Positions 43,966 through 51,842 of a DNA stretch of 54,182 nucleotides are shown here, one piece after another; the stretch's first letter is position 1; each line of letters starts with the position of its first letter. Origin of the DNA: JBEBGV01 sp040081265 (GTDB lineage Bacteria > Acidobacteriota > Vicinamibacteria > Vicinamibacterales > UBA2999); NCBI GenBank assembly GCA_040081265.1, contig JBEBGV010000031.1, forward strand, positions 1 through 54,182, read 5' to 3'. Made by a program: the position numbers and the translations under genes. The notes under the pieces are model-generated. The model worked only from the letters and a program-made list of their open reading frames with translations, was not told where the DNA came from and made no database searches.

Positions 43966-43990
43966 CAGTGGGCAGTGGGCGGTCGACGCG
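43963..43990. repeat. Seven-base tandem array at the lapB stop codon
   Basis: Heptamers TAGCAGT (43963-43969), GGGCAGT (43970-43976) and GGGCGGT (43977-43983) begin with the lapB TAG stop codon and decay into CGACGCG and further GGCGGT words. GGGCAGT is the unit of the array at 31315-31356, in the same plus-strand orientation. Confidence 0.7.
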
Positions 43991-44083
43991 GGCGGTCGGG
44001 GTTGGCGGTGACGGTACCCCGGCGGGGGTGACGAAAATCCGGTCGCACCCTCTGGCTGAAATACCCGAATTCAAGGACTATTC

Positions 44084-44725
44084 GTGACTGCCGATACTGG
44101 CACCTCGCTTGCGACTCCCCGGGCTGAGGAGTCCTGCATGCTTGCCAAAGGAATCGACACGACCATTCGTGAGCTCATCGAGCAGCTGCCCCAGGGGGCA
44201 AACGCGAAGAACGCGAACAGCGTCGACTTCGAAGCGCTGCTCGCACCGCTGGCAGCCCAGCTGAGCTCAGCCATCATTGCCGCCACCCAGAAGGCCGCCA
44301 ACACCGCCTCCCCGGCCGCGGCTGCGACGACCGCGACTGCGTCGACGGCTCCCGAGTCCACAGCACCGACCGCTGCTCAGCGCCTCAACCTGTTCCAGCT
44401 GTCGCTGCTCCGTGACCGGAACTCGACGCTGATGCAGCAGCTGCCCAATGAGCTGACCGCGGGCGATCCGCAGTACAACCAGCGCGAGGCGCTGCTGCGC
44501 GACAATCTGGACGTCAACGAACTCGAGCGACGGCTGCAGGCTTCTGCGCGGGAGTTCGAGGTGCCCTATGACCGCAGTGACCTCGAAGGCGTGCTTCGCA
44601 ACGCCGGCTACGACGCAGCGCACCTCGGATCAAGCGAGCGGTACATGGCGGCGATCGAGCGCTTCATGGGAGAGGCGCGGAAGAACTACCAGCGCGGCGC
44701 AACCAACATTCCCGGTCAGGGATAG
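44084..44725 (+). CDS. Hypothetical protein with Ala/Thr-rich linker
   Basis: A 213-residue protein of unknown function. I do not recognise a family. It starts with GTG at 44084, preceded by AAGGA with six bases spacing; an ATG at 44138 is an alternative. Layout: helical N-terminal part (about 20-70), an Ala/Thr/Ser-rich linker (about 70-100) and a polar C-terminal part with likely helices (about 105-205). No signal peptide is visible, so it is probably cytoplasmic. It follows lapB by 118 bp and ends at a hairpin before coaE. Codon use looks like its neighbours. Confidence 0.65.
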   Translation: MTADTGTSLATPRAEESCMLAKGIDTTIRELIEQLPQGANAKNANSVDFEALLAPLAAQLSSAIIAATQKAANTASPAAAATTATASTAPESTAPTAAQRLNLFQLSLLRDRNSTLMQQLPNELTAGDPQYNQREALLRDNLDVNELERRLQASAREFEVPYDRSDLEGVLRNAGYDAAHLGSSERYMAAIERFMGEARKNYQRGATNIPGQG

Positions 44726-44731
44726 CTCGTG

Positions 44732-44753
44732 GCCGGGTCCACCAGGACCCGGC
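44732..44753. terminator. Hairpin between convergent genes
   Basis: GCCGGGTCC (44732-44740) pairs with GGACCCGGC (44745-44753) around ACCA. It lies between the unknown gene (ends 44725) and coaE (ends 44758), four bases from the coaE stop. TCTCTC follows on the plus side, a weak U-tract. The arm is close to hairpin one of the element at 7927-7975. Confidence 0.55.
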
Positions 44754-44757
44754 TCTC

Positions 44758-45363
44758 TCATCCCCACCTCCGGAGCCGCAATGCCTGAAACACGGTCTCG
44801 GTGGCACGAGCGGTATCCTCGAGTGACCCATCAGTTCTCACCACATAGTCCGCACGCCTGACCTTCTCTTCGATCGGCAACTGCGCGGCAAGGCGACGCC
44901 GTGCGTCTTCTGCGTCGAGCCCGTCCCTGGCCCGGAGTCTATTCAGCTGGGTCATCGGGTCACACGCCGCAACCACCACGACGTCGAAGTCCACCTCGCG
45001 TCGAACCTCGTATAACAAGGGAATGTCGGCGACGGCAAACACCGTTGCCGGATCGAGCGCCGAAAACCAGGCGTCGGTGGCACTCCGGACGATGGGATGA
45101 ATGATCGATTCGAGCGCCGCCCGCGCGCTGGCGTCGGCGAACACGATCTCTGCCAGTGCCTTTCGATTCAAGGCACCCCCGCTCAGCACGTCCACACCGA
45201 ATCGCTGGACGACGGCGGCAAGGCCTGGAGACCCTGGCGCCACGGCTTCACGGGCCAGCGTGTCGGCGTCGATCGTCGGCACGCCCAGCCGCTCGAAGTG
45301 GGCACGGACGCCGCTCTTGCCGGTGGCGATGCCTCCCGTGAGCGCCACGCGCCCGGTGCGCAT
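44758..45363 (-). CDS. coaE: Dephospho-CoA kinase
   Basis: Last step of coenzyme A synthesis: phosphorylation of dephospho-CoA at the ribose 3'-OH. It is 201 residues. The P-loop GGIATGKS is at 10-17. DADTLAREAV and the lid region DPMTQLNRLRARDGL are family features. Its ATG at 45363 abuts the folD stop codon. The length is normal. Confidence 0.95.
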   Translation of the reverse strand: MRTGRVALTGGIATGKSGVRAHFERLGVPTIDADTLAREAVAPGSPGLAAVVQRFGVDVLSGGALNRKALAEIVFADASARAALESIIHPIVRSATDAWFSALDPATVFAVADIPLLYEVRREVDFDVVVVAACDPMTQLNRLRARDGLDAEDARRRLAAQLPIEEKVRRADYVVRTDGSLEDTARATETVFQALRLRRWG

Positions 45364-46320
45364 TCAGTCCCTGCCCGCTCCCGTGGAGACTGTTGATGCC
45401 CTACGTGCTTCTGCGGCACGCAGCGTGTTCTTCATCAGCAACGTCACGGTCAGGGGGCCAACACCGCCGGGCACAGGACTGATGACCCCGGCGACCTCCG
45501 CCACCTCCGGATGCACGTCCCCGATCAGCACGAACCCGTTCTTGTCGAAGAGGCCCCGACGTCGGTGCCCCGCCGGGTAGATGTTCTCCACCACCCCGCG
45601 ATCGACCAGCTTGTTGATGCCCACGTCGATCACCGTCGCGCCCGGCTTGACGAATTCCCGTGTCACCAGCGCCGCTCTCCCGACGGCCGCCACGAGGATG
45701 TCAGCCTGTCGGCACACAGACGCGAGGTCCGGCGTGCGCGAATGGCAGATCGTAACGGTCGCGTTCTTGTGCAGCAGGAGCAGGGCGAGTGGCTTGCCGA
45801 CGGTATCGCTGCGGCCGATGACCACTGCGTGGTGGCCGGCGATGGCGATGCCCTCGCGTTCGAGCATTTCGACAACGCCCGCGGGTGTGCAGGCGACAAA
45901 GGACGGACGGCCCTGGACCATCAGCCCGACATTCACCGGGCTGAACCCGTCGACATCCTTCTCGGGAACGATCGCATCGAAGACTCGCTGGGCAGCGCCG
46001 TCGCCCATCGCCCTCGGCAAGGGTGCCTGCACGAGGATTCCGTCATGGACCTCGCTGCGGTTCAATCGCTCGACGAGTGCCAGCGTCTCGTCCAGACTGG
46101 CGGTGGCCGGCAGCCGTTCCAGGTCAGTGCGGAAACCCACGTCAGCGCCGTGCTTGAGTTTGCTGCCGACGTACACCGCTGATGCCGGGTCGTCGCCGAC
46201 CAGCACAATCGCGAGCCCGGGGGGCCGGCCGTGCGCGGCCGCAAAGGCAGCGACCTTCGGTTTCAGTTCCTGTTGCATGAGGGCGGCCATCGCCTGCCCG
46301 TCGATCACTCTCGCACTCAT
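45364..46320 (-). CDS. folD: Methylenetetrahydrofolate dehydrogenase/cyclohydrolase
   Basis: Bifunctional enzyme interconverting methylene-, methenyl- and formyl-tetrahydrofolate. It is 318 residues, with a C-terminal tail about 20 residues longer than usual (ends STVSTGAGRD). YxxxK of the active site is in VYVGSKLKHG. The NADP loop VVIGRSDTVGKP and PGGVGPLTVTLLMKNT are intact. It lies 53 bp downstream of thiE and is immediately followed by coaE. Confidence 0.95.
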   Translation of the reverse strand: MSARVIDGQAMAALMQQELKPKVAAFAAAHGRPPGLAIVLVGDDPASAVYVGSKLKHGADVGFRTDLERLPATASLDETLALVERLNRSEVHDGILVQAPLPRAMGDGAAQRVFDAIVPEKDVDGFSPVNVGLMVQGRPSFVACTPAGVVEMLEREGIAIAGHHAVVIGRSDTVGKPLALLLLHKNATVTICHSRTPDLASVCRQADILVAAVGRAALVTREFVKPGATVIDVGINKLVDRGVVENIYPAGHRRRGLFDKNGFVLIGDVHPEVAEVAGVISPVPGGVGPLTVTLLMKNTLRAAEARRASTVSTGAGRD

Positions 46321-46373
46321 CGAATCGGCCGTCCCCTGGGATTATATCGTGCTGATTCAGCGACTTCCCCGCC

Positions 46374-47078
46374 TCAACTGCGAGGCAGCCGATCGTGATA
46401 CTCGCGCACACGAGCCGCCGGAGTGTCGCCAGCAAGCAGATCCGAGATGACCGCCACCATCGTCGCGCCCGCCTCGATGGCGGCGAGCGCATTGGCGAGC
46501 GTTACGCCCCCGATCGCAACGACAGGCTTGTCGGTGACCCGACGGGCTTCACGCACCAGATCGAGCCCGACTGCAGCGTAGCCGGTGTCTTTGGTGGTCG
46601 TGCCGAACACCGGCCCTACCGCGATGTACGTCGGATCGGTCAGCACGGCTGCGACGATCTGCTCCGGCGTATGAGTGGATCTCCCGACGATGGCCTCTGC
46701 ACCCAGCAGTCTGCGCGCATCTCCGACACCCAGATCGTCTTGACCGACATGCACGCCGGACGCTCCGGACAGCACCGCCAGGTCGACACGATCGTTGACG
46801 ATGATGGTGGCCGCGTAGTGCGCGGCACGATCAACCACAGCGTCGCAGAGCTCGAGAAAGGCGCTCGACCCCATCTGCTTGGCACGTATCTGGAGAAAGG
46901 TCGCGCCGCCATCGAGGAGAGCGGCGGCGTAGTCGGCCGGGTCCCATCCGGCACGGTTGCAGACCTCGACGTCCACGATGGCGTGCAGGGTCGGCCACTC
47001 GGACGCGGGACGCGACACCAGGGTGCTGAAGGGTGTGGCGCGCTCAGGCGCTCTCGGCGAGTTTGCCACCGGTCGCAC
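46374..47078 (-). CDS. thiE: Thiamine-phosphate synthase
   Basis: Joins the pyrimidine and thiazole moieties of thiamine. It is up to 234 residues. The barrel has FLQIRAK, VNDRVDLA, GVHVGQDD and AVGPVFGTTTK, the pyrophosphate and phosphate-binding loops. The start is uncertain: ATG 47078 overlaps accC by 35 bp, while GTG 47018 lies downstream of the accC stop and just before the family begins. No other thiamine gene is nearby. Confidence 0.9.
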   Translation of the reverse strand: MRPVANSPRAPERATPFSTLVSRPASEWPTLHAIVDVEVCNRAGWDPADYAAALLDGGATFLQIRAKQMGSSAFLELCDAVVDRAAHYAATIIVNDRVDLAVLSGASGVHVGQDDLGVGDARRLLGAEAIVGRSTHTPEQIVAAVLTDPTYIAVGPVFGTTTKDTGYAAVGLDLVREARRVTDKPVVAIGGVTLANALAAIEAGATMVAVISDLLAGDTPAARVREYHDRLPRS

Positions 47079-48423
47079 CCGCGGGCTTCGGTATGAAGCG
47101 CTCCATGAACGCGGTGCCCAGCTTGCCGGCGACGAAGTCGCGCTCCGCGAGGATCTTGAGGTGCAGCGGCACGCTCGTCTTGATGCCCTCGATGACCGTC
47201 ATTTCCAGAGTACGCCGCATGCGCGCGATCGCTTCGGTGCGATCGCGCCCGTGCACGATGATCTTGGCGATCATCGAATCGTAGTGCGGCGGGACGGTGC
47301 ACTCGCTGTGCACGAACGTATCGACGCGAACGCCAGGGCCGCCAGGCACGCTGTAGGCGTGGATCACGCCGGGCGATGGCGCAAAGGTGACCGGGTCTTC
47401 GGCGTTGACCCGGCACTCGATCGAGTGGCCGGTGAAGGTTACGTCGCTCTGCTTGAACGAGAGGCGCTCGCCGTTGGCGATGCGAATCTGTTCCTTGACG
47501 ATATCGATGCCGGTGACCATTTCGGTCACGGGGTGCTCGACCTGGAGGCGGGTGTTGGCCTCCATGAAATAGAACTTGCCCTCGCCGTCCATCAGGAACT
47601 CGAACGTGCCGGCGTTGGTGTACTGGACGGCCTTGGCGGCATCCACAACCAGACTGCCCATCTTCCGGCGCACCTTGTCGGTCAGCGCCGGCGAGGGGGA
47701 CTCTTCGAGCAGCTTCTGATGGCGCCGCTGGATCGAGCACTCGCGCTCACCGAGGTGCACCACGTTGCCGTGGTGGTCGCCCATGATCTGGAACTCGATG
47801 TGGCGGGGATTCTCGAGGTACTTCTCGATGTAGACGTCGCCCACGCCAAACGCGCTCTCGGCCTCACGCTGAGCGGTGCGGAGCGCATTCGGGAGTTCCG
47901 ACGGCATGCGAACCACGCGCATGCCACGACCGCCACCACCGGCGACCGCCTTGATGATGACCGGGTAGCCAATCTCCTTGGCAACCTTGAGGGCCTTGTC
48001 CTCGCCGTCGACAGGTCCGTCGCTGCCTGGCAGCATCGGCAGACCGGCCTTCTTCATGGCGCGACGCGCACGTGCCTTGTCGCCCATCAGGCGGATGACG
48101 TTCGGATCGGGTCCGATGAAGCGGATGTGACACGCCTCGCAGACCTCGGCCAGATACGCGCTCTCTGACAGGAAGCCGTAGCCCGGATGAATCGCGTCGG
48201 CTCCGGTGATCTCGGCGGCGCTGATGATCGCCGGGACGTTCAGGTAGCTGTCGGCGCTGCGGGCCGGTCCGATGCAGACGTCTTCGTCGGCAAAGCGCAC
48301 GTGCAGGGAATTTTCGTCAGCCTCTGAGTACACCGCGACGGTCTTGATGCCAAGTTCGCGGCACGCGACGATCACCCGCAGGGCAATCTCACCGCGGTTG
48401 GCGATCAGGATCTTCTTAAACAT
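47044..48423 (-). CDS. accC: Acetyl-CoA carboxylase, biotin carboxylase subunit
   Basis: ATP-dependent carboxylation of biotin on AccB, the first half of malonyl-CoA formation. It is 459 residues. It begins FKKILIANRGEIALRV. The ATP-grasp glycine loop is near GGGGRGMRVV and the later active-site region has EVNTRLQVEHPVTE (here EANTRLQVEHPVTE). It overlaps accB by 8 bp. Length and motifs are normal. Confidence 0.96.
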   Translation of the reverse strand: MFKKILIANRGEIALRVIVACRELGIKTVAVYSEADENSLHVRFADEDVCIGPARSADSYLNVPAIISAAEITGADAIHPGYGFLSESAYLAEVCEACHIRFIGPDPNVIRLMGDKARARRAMKKAGLPMLPGSDGPVDGEDKALKVAKEIGYPVIIKAVAGGGGRGMRVVRMPSELPNALRTAQREAESAFGVGDVYIEKYLENPRHIEFQIMGDHHGNVVHLGERECSIQRRHQKLLEESPSPALTDKVRRKMGSLVVDAAKAVQYTNAGTFEFLMDGEGKFYFMEANTRLQVEHPVTEMVTGIDIVKEQIRIANGERLSFKQSDVTFTGHSIECRVNAEDPVTFAPSPGVIHAYSVPGGPGVRVDTFVHSECTVPPHYDSMIAKIIVHGRDRTEAIARMRRTLEMTVIEGIKTSVPLHLKILAERDFVAGKLGTAFMERFIPKPAGATGGKLAESA

Positions 48424-48892
48424 GCGGCTTGAGGGCGAACAGGCGCTCGCCGTACTGGACGGCCTGACCGTTCTCGACGTAGCACTTGACCACCTGCCCG
48501 TCGCATTCGGCGTTGATCTCGTTCATCAACTTCATCGCCTCAATGATACAGAGGACCTGACCCTTCTTCACCGTATCCCCGACGTCGGCGTAGGGCGCGG
48601 CACCGGGTTCCGACGAGCGGTAGAAGGTGCCGACAATCGGCGACTTCACCACCGCGAACTCCCGGTCATCGTCAGCGGGAGCGGCCTGAGCGGCCACGGC
48701 GGCTGCCGATGCCGGCGGCGGAGCCGCCATCACGACCGGGGGCGCGGCGACCGGGGCCACGGCCCACTGCCCTGCCCCCTGCTTCTTCAGGCGTACCTTG
48801 AAGTCCTCGCGCTCCAGCTCGAACTCGACCAGGTCGTGTTCGCGCATCATGTCGAGGATCTGCTTGATCTCGTCGAATTCCATCGCGCTCAT
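48416..48892 (-). CDS. accB: Biotin carboxyl carrier protein of acetyl-CoA carboxylase
   Basis: Carries biotin between carboxylase and transferase subunits. It is 158 residues. A helical N-terminal region (about 1-38) and an Ala/Pro-rich flexible linker (about 45-75) precede the biotinyl domain. Biotin is attached at Lys121 in EAMKLM. accC overlaps its end by 8 bp. An M24 peptidase gene lies 51 bp upstream, a common neighbourhood, though the usual efp gene between them is missing. Confidence 0.95.
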   Translation of the reverse strand: MSAMEFDEIKQILDMMREHDLVEFELEREDFKVRLKKQGAGQWAVAPVAAPPVVMAAPPPASAAAVAAQAAPADDDREFAVVKSPIVGTFYRSSEPGAAPYADVGDTVKKGQVLCIIEAMKLMNEINAECDGQVVKCYVENGQAVQYGERLFALKPHV

Positions 48893-48943
48893 GTCAGCTG
48901 ATCACCCTCGTCGCGCACAGGATGCGCTACGCACGGGTCACGC

Positions 48944-50077
48944 TCATCCGACCACCAGCAGGTGTCGCGGAACGTTGGTAAGTATCTCGTAGCCAGTCGA
49001 GGTGACGAGAATATCGTCCTCGATGCGAATGCCGCCCCAGCCCGGCAGATACGCGCCGGGCTCAACGGTGGTAACCATGCCGGCTTCAAGGGCGGTCGGG
49101 GCGCTGGACGCAGCGCGCGCCAGCCGGGGATCCTCGTGAATTTCGAGGCCGATCCCGTGACCGGTACCGTGGCTGAATGCCTCTCCGAGCCCGCATTCGA
49201 CCAGCACGCTCCTGGCCGCCGCATCGACGGCTTCGGTGGTGTTTCCTGGCCGAATTGCGTGAATTGCTGCCTGCTGCGCGTCGAGGACGGCGCCATAGAC
49301 ACGCCGCAGCTCATCTGAAGGCTCGCCAACCGACACCGTTCGGGTCAAGTCCGAGCAGTATCCGTCCAAGACGCCGCCGAAGTCCAGCACCACCATGTCG
49401 CCCTCGCTGATCACGCGGTCGCCGGCGCGATAGTGCGGAAGTGCCGCGTTGGGACCAGAGGCCACGATGGGTTCAAACGCGACGCGGTCGTATCCGGCGG
49501 CCCGCAGTTCAGCCTCGATGACACCAGCCAGGACACGTTCGGTCATCCCCGCCCGCATCGCCTTGAGCACAGCGCTCGCCACCGGCGTGAGCCCCCGCGC
49601 AGACCTCCGGAGCGTCTCGATCTCCGACGCGTCCTTCACCGCCCGGGCGCGTTCCACCATGCCCTCGACGGGGCGCAACTCGACGGCCATTCCTCGTGAC
49701 GCCAGCGTCCTGAGCCACCCCGCATGGCGAGCGACAGTGACATGTCCGGCTTCGAACCCGGCGACCGACGCGCCCAGGCCGGCGAGCAGGTCGATCGTCG
49801 CCGCGTCGTAGGAGGTCGGCACATCGTGAAGCGTCAGCGACGGACAGGCGTAAGGAGACTCCTGTTTCGCGCGGACTGCCTGCGTGTACCGTCCATCGAC
49901 GATGAGGTGCATGCCGGTCGGCGACACCACCAGCACTCCCGCACTGCCGTCGTGGTTGGTGAGATAGCGGATGTTGGGGGCTGAGGTCACGACCATCGCC
50001 GTGAGTGACTGGGCACTGAGCGCCGCCTGGAGCCGCGTATGGCGCTCGGCCAGCGTCAGGGACGGGGGTATCGGCAT
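48944..50077 (-). CDS. M24-family Xaa-Pro aminopeptidase/dipeptidase
   Basis: Metallopeptidase that cleaves next to proline. It is 377 residues: a creatinase-like N-terminal domain (about 10-135) and a pita-bread catalytic domain (about 145-370). Metal ligands are visible in VLDFGGVLDGYCSDLTR (two Asp), SHGTGHGIGL (His), TVEPGAYL (Glu) and IRIEDDILV (Glu). Aminopeptidase versus dipeptidase (PepQ) cannot be separated by eye. It is the gene before accB-accC and begins after a strong terminator of the pil operon. Confidence 0.92.
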   Translation of the reverse strand: MPIPPSLTLAERHTRLQAALSAQSLTAMVVTSAPNIRYLTNHDGSAGVLVVSPTGMHLIVDGRYTQAVRAKQESPYACPSLTLHDVPTSYDAATIDLLAGLGASVAGFEAGHVTVARHAGWLRTLASRGMAVELRPVEGMVERARAVKDASEIETLRRSARGLTPVASAVLKAMRAGMTERVLAGVIEAELRAAGYDRVAFEPIVASGPNAALPHYRAGDRVISEGDMVVLDFGGVLDGYCSDLTRTVSVGEPSDELRRVYGAVLDAQQAAIHAIRPGNTTEAVDAAARSVLVECGLGEAFSHGTGHGIGLEIHEDPRLARAASSAPTALEAGMVTTVEPGAYLPGWGGIRIEDDILVTSTGYEILTNVPRHLLVVG

Positions 50078-50094
50078 CGACCCGATTGTAGGCT

Positions 50095-50147
50095 GAAAAA
50101 AAGAAAACCCGGGTGGCGCCCGTCCGGAGACGAGCCACCACCCGGGT
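50095..50147 (-). terminator. Intrinsic terminator of the pil/lipoprotein operon
   Basis: On the minus strand ACCCGGGTGG (50147-50138) pairs with CCACCCGGGT (50116-50107), with a smaller inner hairpin (CGTC/GACG), followed by TTTTCTTTTTTT (50106-50095). It lies 21 bp after the stop of the PKD lipoprotein gene and before the M24 peptidase gene. Confidence 0.9.
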
Positions 50148-50168
50148 CGGTATCACCGACGTCGATCG

Positions 50169-51185
50169 TTACGGCGCGACGACCTCTGGCAGTGCGACGG
50201 TCACCGTGACGAAGGCGCTCTTCTCCTGACCATTGCTGTCCCTGACGGTCAGCGTGACCAGGTAGGTGCCCACATCCTCGTAGGTCGACGAGACGGTCGG
50301 ACCTGACCCGGTTTCACCGTTGCCGAAGTCCCAGTTCCACTGGACGATCTTCGCGCCGTCCTTGCCTTCTGACAGCAGGCCGGTGAAGCGCACGGTCTGA
50401 CCAGGCTCGATCGTCGTGGACGAGGCCTGAATCTTCGCTTCGGGTGGCGCCGCCGCCGACACCGTGATGGTCTTGCGGGTGGTGACGACGATCCCGGACG
50501 GTCCGGTCACGTTGAGCGTGACGGTGTGCGTGCCGATGTTCTCGAACCTGTGCGTCACAACCTCACCGGCCGCCGAGCCCTCGGCACCAAAGGTCCAGGC
50601 GAACGTGCAGGTGTTCATGCAGGCCTTGCCATCGAGTGTCGTGCCGCTGGCGTCGAAGGTCACGAGATCGAACTGCTTGGGCGCCGCCGGTGAGAACGTG
50701 AAGCTCGACGTCGGGGCGCTGGCACCGCGCAGCCAGATCGTGACGACCTGTTCCCGCGTGTTGGTTTCATTGCCAAGCTCGTCGTGCGTCGCGAGCGGCA
50801 CCGCGCCGATGGTCACCTTCGACACGTCCTGGCTGCTCTTGGCTGCGGTGTAGACCACCGTCCCCCAGCCATCGGTGCCGGTCGTGACCTGGCTGGCCGA
50901 CAGGGTTCCGGCGTCAACCGGGCTGAGCGTCAGCGCAAACGTGCGCCGCGCCGCCGCGGTCTTGCCGGTGGTGAAGTCGCGCGCGAACACGCGGATCACT
51001 GACTGCGACGCGCCGTCGCGTTCGAGAACCTCCGGGGTCGCGCGCATCTCCATGGATACGGCAAACTCCGACGGGCCGGCCAGCGCCGGCTGCTTGGTCT
51101 TGTCCATCGAGCAGGCCGAGGACACGGCGGCCACCAGGACGACGCCCGCCCAGCGATTGAATCGATTGAAAGTAGTGCTCGTCAT
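50169..51185 (-). CDS. PKD-domain lipoprotein
   Basis: A 338-residue putative lipoprotein. The ATG at 51185 opens a signal sequence ending in VSSAC (Cys25), a weak lipobox. After it comes an invasin-like Ig domain (about 45-145, FALTLSPVDAGTLSASQ) and two PKD domains (about 155-245 and 252-333). Each PKD domain has the WTFG/WNWDFGNG core and a VTLxV end strand. PKD domains usually mediate binding outside the cell. It lies 13 bp after the second lipoprotein gene, which in turn follows pilQ, so it is probably made with the pilus machine. The role is unknown. Confidence 0.8.
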   Translation of the reverse strand: MTSTTFNRFNRWAGVVLVAAVSSACSMDKTKQPALAGPSEFAVSMEMRATPEVLERDGASQSVIRVFARDFTTGKTAAARRTFALTLSPVDAGTLSASQVTTGTDGWGTVVYTAAKSSQDVSKVTIGAVPLATHDELGNETNTREQVVTIWLRGASAPTSSFTFSPAAPKQFDLVTFDASGTTLDGKACMNTCTFAWTFGAEGSAAGEVVTHRFENIGTHTVTLNVTGPSGIVVTTRKTITVSAAAPPEAKIQASSTTIEPGQTVRFTGLLSEGKDGAKIVQWNWDFGNGETGSGPTVSSTYEDVGTYLVTLTVRDSNGQEKSAFVTVTVALPEVVAP

Positions 51186-51198
51186 GAGGTCGCTCTTC

Positions 51199-51837
51199 CT
51201 ACTGCTGAGGGTCGCCAAAGTTACCGAAGAAGACGGCGATCGAACCCTTTGCCACCACGTCGTTTCCGGCCAGGTCCTTACCGAAGAAGGTGATATTGGC
51301 GATGGTTGAGATGATCGTCGGACTGTTGACAAGCCCCGACAACGGGGCTTCTCCCTTCGACGTGTGCTTCACGATTTCAAAGGCACCGGTGGCATCGCCG
51401 CCGGCCGGCACCGTCAGCGTCATCGCTGTGTCCCAGGAATACGGGACATCAACGCCCGGCCTCCCCAGGCCATCAGTGCGCTGATACTCAATCCGGAGGT
51501 GGGTGAAGGTGACGGCGTTGACGGCGGAGGCCACGGCCGGGCTGCCGGTCGTTCCCTGGTCACGCAGCACCAGCCGGAGCTTGACCCGGCCGACGTCATT
51601 GAACACTGTCGGGATCTGGATTTCCTTGCCGTCGACGGTCCGCTTGACGTTGGTCACGACGTCGGAGTTCACGAAGCTCCCGAACTTGTCGGGCTCGGCG
51701 CCCGAGGCGCCTTCGAGCGTCTCGATCACCACCTGCGATGGCGAACGGCCGAGATCCGAGCGTCCGCATGCCGCCGCACCGAGCGACGCCAGAAGCGTTG
51801 GAACAATGAGAAAAGTCTTCGTCAGTTTCACGGTCAT
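51199..51837 (-). CDS. Putative lipoprotein downstream of pilQ, function unknown
   Basis: A 212-residue protein with a lipoprotein-type signal ending LGAAAC (Cys24). The mature part (about 30-212) looks beta-rich, with stretches such as VKLRLVLRDQGTTG and AMTLTVPAGGDATGAFEIV. I do not recognise a family. The gene lies 5 bp after pilQ and 13 bp before the PKD lipoprotein gene, so it belongs to the pil operon. The position suggests an outer-membrane accessory of the pilus, but this is inference from order. Confidence 0.78.
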   Translation of the reverse strand: MTVKLTKTFLIVPTLLASLGAAACGRSDLGRSPSQVVIETLEGASGAEPDKFGSFVNSDVVTNVKRTVDGKEIQIPTVFNDVGRVKLRLVLRDQGTTGSPAVASAVNAVTFTHLRIEYQRTDGLGRPGVDVPYSWDTAMTLTVPAGGDATGAFEIVKHTSKGEAPLSGLVNSPTIISTIANITFFGKDLAGNDVVAKGSIAVFFGNFGDPQQ

Positions 51838-51842
51838 AGCTC

